Shown here: piece after piece, positions 58,323 to 64,000 of the stretch
Layout of the letters: every line of letters begins with the position of its first letter
Position numbering within the stretch: position 1 is the first letter of the stretch
Assembly: GCF_020880695.1 (NCBI RefSeq)
Contig: NZ_JAJIWO010000003.1
Span: 248,001-312,000 of the forward strand
Source: Mucilaginibacter sp. UR6-11
GTDB taxonomy: Bacteria; Bacteroidota; Bacteroidia; Sphingobacteriales; Sphingobacteriaceae
Reading direction: 5' to 3'
DNA: 64,000 bases
Made by a program: the position numbers and the translations under genes
The notes under the pieces: generated by a model
Told to the model about the DNA's origin: nothing
Seen by the model: only the letters and a program-made list of their open reading frames with translations
Database searches by the model: none

Positions 58323-59324
58323 CTACATCGGCATCCTCGCCAGCGGCGCTATGCTTTGTTCGGCAAACTGGCCCTTTAAATATTTGTGGTAGCCGGCTAT
58401 GGCTATCATGCCGGCGTTATCGGTACAGTATTGCATCTCGGGTATAAAACAGTTCCAGCCGTTTTTATCGCCCATTTGCTGCAGGCCCAGGCGCAAACCT
58501 GTGTTTGCTGATACGCCGCCCGCTAAAGCGATGTCCTTTATACCATAAAAATCTGCCGCTTTTTTTAGCTTATTCAGCAATATGGTAACTATCCGGTTTT
58601 CAACCGAGGCACAAATATCATTTATATTTTCGGCAATAAAATCAGGGTTACCGGCCACATTATCCCTTATAAAATAAAGGATGGATGTTTTTAATCCGCT
58701 AAAACTGAAATCCAAACCGGGGATCTGCGGCTCGGGGAATTTATAAGCATTGGGGTTACCCAGGCGTGCGTGTTTATCAATTAATGGCCCTCCGGGGTAT
58801 GGCAGGCCCAGTATCTTGCTGGTTTTATCCATGGCCTCGCCTGCGGCGTCATCCAGCGTCTGGCCCACAACTTCCATATCAAAATAGTCTTTCACTAAAA
58901 CTACCTGCGTATGCCCGCCCGATACCGTAAGGCATAAAAACGGGAAGGACGGCTTACGCGCGGCAATAAAATGCGCCAGCACATGGGCCTGCATATGGTT
59001 AACCTCGATAATTGGAATGTTTTTTGACAGTGCAAAGGCCTTAGCGAACGACACGCCAACCAGCAAGGATCCTAAAAGTCCGGGGCCGCGTGTAAAAGCT
59101 ACTGCATCAACGGCATTTTTGCTTACTTTTGCTTTTATTAATGCTTGTTGTACAGCCGGAACAATATTTTGCTGATGAACCCTCGAGGCAAGCTCGGGGA
59201 CAACACCGCCATAGGCTTCATGAACAGACTGATTGGCGATGATATTGCTCAATATCACTCCGTCAACACAAATTGATGCGGAGGTATCATCACAGGAAGA
59301 TTCGATGGCTAATATTACGGGCAC
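58323..59324 (-). CDS. tsaD: tRNA N6-adenosine threonylcarbamoyltransferase
   Basis: 333 residues beginning at GTG 59324. Universal TsaD/Kae1: ILAIESSCDDTSASI, iron-ligand His pair in IEVNHMQAHVLAHFI, FLCLTVSGGHTQVVLV and LALAGGVSANTGLRLGLQQM. With TsaB/TsaE it adds threonylcarbamoyl to A37 of ANN-decoding tRNAs. A minus-strand TACTTTTG (59351 to 59344) is a perfect -7 box 19 bases before the start. Confidence 0.97.
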   Translation of the reverse strand: MPVILAIESSCDDTSASICVDGVILSNIIANQSVHEAYGGVVPELASRVHQQNIVPAVQQALIKAKVSKNAVDAVAFTRGPGLLGSLLVGVSFAKAFALSKNIPIIEVNHMQAHVLAHFIAARKPSFPFLCLTVSGGHTQVVLVKDYFDMEVVGQTLDDAAGEAMDKTSKILGLPYPGGPLIDKHARLGNPNAYKFPEPQIPGLDFSFSGLKTSILYFIRDNVAGNPDFIAENINDICASVENRIVTILLNKLKKAADFYGIKDIALAGGVSANTGLRLGLQQMGDKNGWNCFIPEMQYCTDNAGMIAIAGYHKYLKGQFAEQSIAPLARMPM

Positions 59325-59398
59325 GGTTACAAGTCAAAAAAAACAAAAGTAAAACGTCAAAACGACTAATGCTCTTGAATAAAAAATATTATATTATT

Positions 59399-59450
59399 AA
59401 TTCAAAAAGTAAAACACTTTACGCGTTTTTGAATTTTACTTTTGAATTTA
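59399..59450. repeat. A/T word-repeat inverted repeat at the tamB start
   Basis: AATTCAAAAAGTAAAA (59399-59414) pairs with TTTTACTTTTGAATTT (59435-59450) with one base slipped. The right arm contains TACTTTTG (59437-59444), a perfect plus-strand -7 box that overlaps the TTG triplet at 59442. Confidence 0.7.
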
Positions 59451-62400
59451 GAATTAAAGAACAAAGTTATTAAAAAAGCACTAAAAATAGCCCTAAGTAT
59501 AGTTTTGTTTGTGCTGCTGGCTGCGAGCATATTGGTGCTGCTGTTTCAGTACAAACCTGTTCAAACCTGGGCGGCTAAAAAGGCAACGGCCTATCTTTCA
59601 AAAAAACTGGGTACCGAGGTTAATATAAAAAGCCTTTACATCAAGCCCTTTACATCAGTAGTACTGGAAGATTTTTATGTACTGGATAAGCAGCGGGATA
59701 CGTTAGTGCGTACACCCAAATTAACCGTGGAGCTTAACGGGTTCTCAATCTTTAGCAGTATCGGCGCCCGTAAAATTGATTTTAAGCTGATCCAACTGGA
59801 TAACGGGTCGGTTTATATTAAAAATCAAAAAAACGGCGAAACCAACCTGCAATTTGTGCTGGATAGCTTAAAATCCAAAGACACCACCAAAACCGCTCCG
59901 GGCAAACCCTGGACCATGACCTTTGAAAAAAACGTGGTCAACAATTTCCACTTCAGGTATAAGGATCTTAAAAAACACGAGGTGGTTAACGGGATAAATT
60001 TTGCTGATCTAGACGTATATAACCTAAGCGTTACCGTAAATAATATGGACCTTAAACATCATACCTTTATGGGTGATGTGCAACATTTAACCTTGCATGA
60101 AAAAGGTGGCTTCTATTTAAAAAACTATACTGCAGTTACCACTATTGATACTAACCATATATTAGCACAACACCTGCTGATACAAACGCCCAGATCCATC
60201 ATTCGCAACCGGCTTGATATGCGGTTTAAGTCGTTTAAAGATTTCAGCGACTTTACAACCAGGATAAATATGGACGGCAATTTCAGGACGTCGCATATCT
60301 CATCAACAGATATAGCTTATTTTAGCAGCAGCCTTGAAAAAATAAATTTTGAACTGGGCATTGATGGCCGCATCCTGGGCACGGTAAATAATTTGAAGGC
60401 AAAAAGCCTGACAGTTACCGCCGGCCAGGCCACCTTTATAAAAGGAGATTTTGCCTTAAAAGGATTGCCTGACTGGAATAACACCTATCTGGATCTGAAA
60501 TTTGACCAGCTAGCTTCCAACAAAAAAGATCTTGACTTTTTATACAGCCATTTTACCGGCTCGCCCAATGCTGCTGCGCCTGCAATACTTGGCAAGTTTG
60601 GTAATATAAGTTTCACCGGAAAGTTTAAAGGCCTGCAAAATGATTTTGCGGCATCGGGCACATTCAAGACACAATTAGGCAGGTTTGACCCTGATATTAA
60701 ACTTAAAATAAATAAGGCCGGCACACCGGTTTATGCCGGCACAATTGATGCCTATAACTTTAATCTTGGCGTTTTGGTTGACAATGCCACCATAGGCCGT
60801 ACAACATTTAAAGCCAATATTAAAGGCAGCGGCGATGCGCTTAAAAACCTGAATGAAAACGTAAGCGCCAATATCAGCTACCTCAACTTTAAAGGTTACG
60901 ATTACAAAAACATAGCCGTGAACGGCACTTATGCCGCAAAAAAAATCAATGCCAAGTTAACCATCAATGATAAAAATATAAAGTTTGATGGCAACGGCAG
61001 CCTTGATCTTAACCCGGCTTTACCGGTGTATAATTTCACAGCCGGGGTTCATGATGCTAACCTGCGCACGTTAAAGTTGCTAAAAGATACCATTACCATT
61101 AGCGCACAAATACGCACCACGTTTTCAGGCAATGACTTAAAAAACCTGGAAGGCAATATCCTGCTGTCGCCCATCCGGATCATTGATCCGCGTAACAATT
61201 ATTTGCTTGACTCGGTATACCTGTCGGCCAGCGGCAAGGGCGACACGAGGTTAATAGCTTTAAGATCTGACGCGCTGGATGGCAGTATTAAAGGCCGTTA
61301 TGACCTGGCTACCCTGCCATCCTACTTTAAAACTATTGTTAAAAAATACATACCATCCCTTAAAACAGAGATTGTACAGCCCAAACCGCAAAACTTTGAG
61401 TTGAACGTGAAAATAAAAAATCTTGACCCCTTAACAGCTATTTTTCTGCCCGACCTTAAAATACCCGAGCAGGGTACTTTCATCGGTAAATTTAATTCGG
61501 CTGACAAAACGGCCACCATTAACGGGTACATTAAAACCATCAAATATAAAAAGATCGTTTTCCACGATTTTATTTTGGATGAGAGCACCAGCGATGAGAA
61601 TCTGGGGATAAACATGTCCTTGAGGCAAATCGACCTTGCCAAAGACCTGTTTATTAAAAACATTGATATTACCAATTTTCTATCAAATGACAGTTTAAAA
61701 TTTAACGTAAAACTGGCAGATAAAGACGCGACCAACCAGCTTGACCTTTATGGCCTTGTTGAATTTGGCAGGGATACTACCGCCAAACTAAAGTTACTGC
61801 CATCAGATATTGTGCTTGAGCATCAGAAATGGCGGTTACAGGAACAGGTAAGGATACGCTTGCTTGACGGCAAAACCCAGGTATCTGGCTTTGAACTTTC
61901 AAACGGGGAGCAAAGAGCCAGGATAGACGGTTTCATTTCAGACAATCCAGCGGATAAGTTAAAGCTGTCGTTTATCAAATTTAGTATGAGTACGCTAAAT
62001 GAGCTTACTAAAGCATCCGGTGTTGAGTTAAACGGAACGCTGAACGGAGACATCCTGTTTAGCTCCATCATTAAGTCGCCCGGGGTTGATGCGCATTTAA
62101 ATATTGATTCATTTAAGATGAACCAAACAATGGTGGGCAATATAAAGGTGGTATCCAATTTGGACAATGAACGCAGCCAGGCCAACGTCAATATAAACAT
62201 ACTTAACCGCGGGCTTGAAACACTTAACATCGGCGGTGCGTATTACCTCGGCAAAGGAACTGACGACAAACTTGACTTTGATGTTAAAATGACCCAAACC
62301 GAGGCTATAATTTTCGAGCCTTTTGTTAAGAACCTGGTATCAGACCTGAACGGGACCATATCCACCAATCTTAAATTAACGGGGTCCCTGTCAAAACCCC

Positions 62401-63992
62401 AGCTAAACGGCGATATCACTTTGGCCAATACAGGTATCACCGTAAATTATTTAAAAACGGCTTATAAAGTAAATGACAAGCTGAGTGTAACCAACAGCGT
62501 GATCAATATTAACGACATGATATTGACAGATATTCACGGCGGGCAGGGAACCGCTACCGGCAAGGTTGATCTGAACAATTTGTCAAATCCACTTATTGAC
62601 ATTGACCTTACTGCCCGCAACCTGATGGCATTAAATACAACATTTAAAGACAATCACCTTTACTTTGGTACCGCATTTGCCACCGGGAAATTTAGCTTTA
62701 ACGGCCCGGTTGACAACATGAATATTAATATCACAGCATCTACCCAGGCCGGTACCGTATTTAATATTCCGCTTAATACCTCCTCTACCGTAAGCGATTA
62801 TGACTTTATAAAATTTGTTAGCCATAAAGACACCACAACCTCCAAAGCGGATAAAATAAAGGCCTTCAACGGAGTAACACTTAACTTTAACCTGACCGTT
62901 GATGAAAAGACAATTGTAAAAATAACAACTGATTATGGGGTACTGCAGGGCAGCGGGCAAGCCAGAAACCTGGCGCTGCGGATCAACAGCCTGGGCGATT
63001 TTGATATGTTTGGCGAGTTTACCATTACATCAGGTAAGTTTGAGTTCACGGCCAAAAACTTTATCAGCAAAAACTTTACAGTTAATCAGGGGGGTACCAT
63101 CCGCTGGACGGGCAACCCAACCAATGCCGAAATAAATTTAAAAGCCACCTATGAGGTACGTACAGACATTGCACCGCTTTATACTGCTGCCGGCCTGCAA
63201 TCGCCTAAAGGAAACGAGCAGGTACTTGTACAGGCCGAGTTACTGCTTACGAAGTCCCTGATACAACCGGATATTAACTTTGATTTTAACTTCCCGACTG
63301 ACCCTTCGGTTAAAGATGACGTGGGCACCTACCTGGCCGATAACAACAACCGAAACCAGCAGGCATTAAGTGTAATTGTTCGACGCAACTTTAATTCGGG
63401 CACGGGAAGTAATTTAACTAACCAGGTTGTTGCCACGGCGAGCAGCGCCGTTAGTGAGTTTGCTTTTAATAAAATAAACAGCCTGATAGCGCAATCAAAT
63501 ATTAAATATTTTGATTTTAACATCCGATCTTTTAATGACGCCAGCGCGTCCCTGAAGTTTTTAAATGACAGGCTGGTAATTAACGGAAGCCTATTTAATA
63601 ACAGTACAGGTGGTGCAAACTTGTTTAACAACACCAGCCTGCTCAACTCAAACTTTAGCAACTTAACCAAAGATTTTGAAACATCATATCTTGTGCGCTC
63701 AGATGGCTCGCTTACCGCGCGTTATTCATACCGGGTGTTAAATACCACGACGCTAAATTATATTGATCAGCTAGCCCCACAATATGTAAATGGCCTGGGC
63801 CTGGTTTATCAGCGTGACTTTGATACTTTTGGTGAGTTTATAAAGTATATATTCAGCAGGCGCAGGTATAACCGAAACAGACCGGCAACGCCGCTGCCAA
63901 CACCTACAACCACGCCATTATCGGGCGGTACGCCGACAACTACACCTGTTACGCCTACGCAACCTGTAAAAAAAGAGGAAGAAGAAGATTAA
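59442..63992 (+). CDS. tamB: TamB-like translocation and assembly module protein
   Basis: 1516 residues: one N-terminal membrane anchor (about 14-35, IALSIVLFVLLAASILVLLF) followed by a very long AsmA/TamB beta-solenoid, and a C-terminal DUF490 region (about 1140-1450, FGEFTITSGKFEFTAKNF, GGTIRWTGNPTNAEINLKAT, YLADNNNRNQQALSVIVRRN). The last 35 residues are Pro/Thr-rich with an acidic end. TamB bridges the periplasm and carries lipids or proteins to the outer membrane, with an Omp85 or TamL partner in this phylum. There is no ATG or GTG between the upstream stop (59430-59432) and the anchor, so initiation is at TTG 59442 or another non-AUG codon. The stop at 63990-63992 forms TAATG, so another gene may start at 63992. 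Confidence 0.93.
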   Translation: MNLELKNKVIKKALKIALSIVLFVLLAASILVLLFQYKPVQTWAAKKATAYLSKKLGTEVNIKSLYIKPFTSVVLEDFYVLDKQRDTLVRTPKLTVELNGFSIFSSIGARKIDFKLIQLDNGSVYIKNQKNGETNLQFVLDSLKSKDTTKTAPGKPWTMTFEKNVVNNFHFRYKDLKKHEVVNGINFADLDVYNLSVTVNNMDLKHHTFMGDVQHLTLHEKGGFYLKNYTAVTTIDTNHILAQHLLIQTPRSIIRNRLDMRFKSFKDFSDFTTRINMDGNFRTSHISSTDIAYFSSSLEKINFELGIDGRILGTVNNLKAKSLTVTAGQATFIKGDFALKGLPDWNNTYLDLKFDQLASNKKDLDFLYSHFTGSPNAAAPAILGKFGNISFTGKFKGLQNDFAASGTFKTQLGRFDPDIKLKINKAGTPVYAGTIDAYNFNLGVLVDNATIGRTTFKANIKGSGDALKNLNENVSANISYLNFKGYDYKNIAVNGTYAAKKINAKLTINDKNIKFDGNGSLDLNPALPVYNFTAGVHDANLRTLKLLKDTITISAQIRTTFSGNDLKNLEGNILLSPIRIIDPRNNYLLDSVYLSASGKGDTRLIALRSDALDGSIKGRYDLATLPSYFKTIVKKYIPSLKTEIVQPKPQNFELNVKIKNLDPLTAIFLPDLKIPEQGTFIGKFNSADKTATINGYIKTIKYKKIVFHDFILDESTSDENLGINMSLRQIDLAKDLFIKNIDITNFLSNDSLKFNVKLADKDATNQLDLYGLVEFGRDTTAKLKLLPSDIVLEHQKWRLQEQVRIRLLDGKTQVSGFELSNGEQRARIDGFISDNPADKLKLSFIKFSMSTLNELTKASGVELNGTLNGDILFSSIIKSPGVDAHLNIDSFKMNQTMVGNIKVVSNLDNERSQANVNINILNRGLETLNIGGAYYLGKGTDDKLDFDVKMTQTEAIIFEPFVKNLVSDLNGTISTNLKLTGSLSKPQLNGDITLANTGITVNYLKTAYKVNDKLSVTNSVININDMILTDIHGGQGTATGKVDLNNLSNPLIDIDLTARNLMALNTTFKDNHLYFGTAFATGKFSFNGPVDNMNINITASTQAGTVFNIPLNTSSTVSDYDFIKFVSHKDTTTSKADKIKAFNGVTLNFNLTVDEKTIVKITTDYGVLQGSGQARNLALRINSLGDFDMFGEFTITSGKFEFTAKNFISKNFTVNQGGTIRWTGNPTNAEINLKATYEVRTDIAPLYTAAGLQSPKGNEQVLVQAELLLTKSLIQPDINFDFNFPTDPSVKDDVGTYLADNNNRNQQALSVIVRRNFNSGTGSNLTNQVVATASSAVSEFAFNKINSLIAQSNIKYFDFNIRSFNDASASLKFLNDRLVINGSLFNNSTGGANLFNNTSLLNSNFSNLTKDFETSYLVRSDGSLTARYSYRVLNTTTLNYIDQLAPQYVNGLGLVYQRDFDTFGEFIKYIFSRRRYNRNRPATPLPTPTTTPLSGGTPTTTPVTPTQPVKKEEEED

Positions 63993-64000
63993 TGATCGCG

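Noticed and set aside
61322..62440. Several 60-140-codon minus-strand frames opposite tamB
   Set aside because: All lie antisense within the continuous TamB frame and lack independent features.

Overview
This 64 kb window looks like chromosome of a Bacteroidota, most probably a Sphingobacteriaceae of the Mucilaginibacter/Pedobacter type. The taxon is inferred from several signs: gliding and type IX secretion genes (porV, gldJ); families largely confined to the phylum (DUF4159, DUF3098, DUF4293, DUF6624); a complex I operon with a very short NuoG; a TonB/ExbB/ExbD/ExbD cluster; and promoters with the Bacteroidota consensus TTTG-N19-TAnnTTTG (exact before the DEAD-box helicase at 50312) with little Shine-Dalgarno signal. 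I saw no rRNA, tRNA, CRISPR array, integrase or full insertion sequence.

Layout. 1-10.8 kb: end of a glycosyltransferase, a lipoprotein, a phosphoesterase, ispF-porV facing gldJ, then a minus-strand housekeeping run (biotin carrier, DUF4159, rsmE, CBS/CorC protein, pyrophosphatase, DedA). 10.8-24.6 kb: a 14-subunit NADH:quinone oxidoreductase operon, nuoA to nuoN on the minus strand, interrupted by two small paralogous membrane-protein genes (nuoE-nuoF) and by a decayed four-helix-bundle gene (nuoF-nuoG). 24.7-30.5 kb: exbB-exbD-exbD-tonB-small membrane protein-PstS-like lipoprotein-TPR protein, probably one energy-transduction unit for outer-membrane receptors. 31.2-35.4 kb: SUI1 factor and lipid kinase, facing metK, which is preceded by a SAM-II-like riboswitch; then NUDIX and acyltransferase. 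35.4-36.0 kb: an accessory patch with a TraB/GumN remnant and a 398-bp element bounded by perfect 38-bp inverted repeats around a frameshifted GIY-YIG nuclease gene. 36.0-39.9 kb: a LytTR two-component system divergent from a 70-residue peptide gene and an ABC-2 exporter. 40-50 kb: peptidase, uppP-DUF3098-ftsX, DUF6624, lipid/drug ABC exporter, truA, DUF892, DUF4293, lspA, and a toxin-antitoxin locus with a broken toxin. 50-64 kb: DEAD-box helicase, gpsA, tolC-macA-like efflux genes, polysaccharide deacetylase, tsaD and a 1.5k-residue TamB.

A second layer runs through the intergenic DNA. Short A/T-rich words (GATTAAAGATTAG, GAGTTTTGAGT, TTGAATTTTTACTTTT, GTACGTT) recur at about nine loci, forming imperfect hairpins after genes or overlapping TAnnTTTG promoter boxes before genes. 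With the inverted-repeat GIY-YIG element, a possible divergent solo copy near 44.9 kb and a 42-bp tandem repeat at 53.2 kb, these are the least explained structures here.

All calls come from reading the sequence and remembered family features. No database search or folding program was run, so identities, structures and coordinates of degraded genes should be read accordingly.
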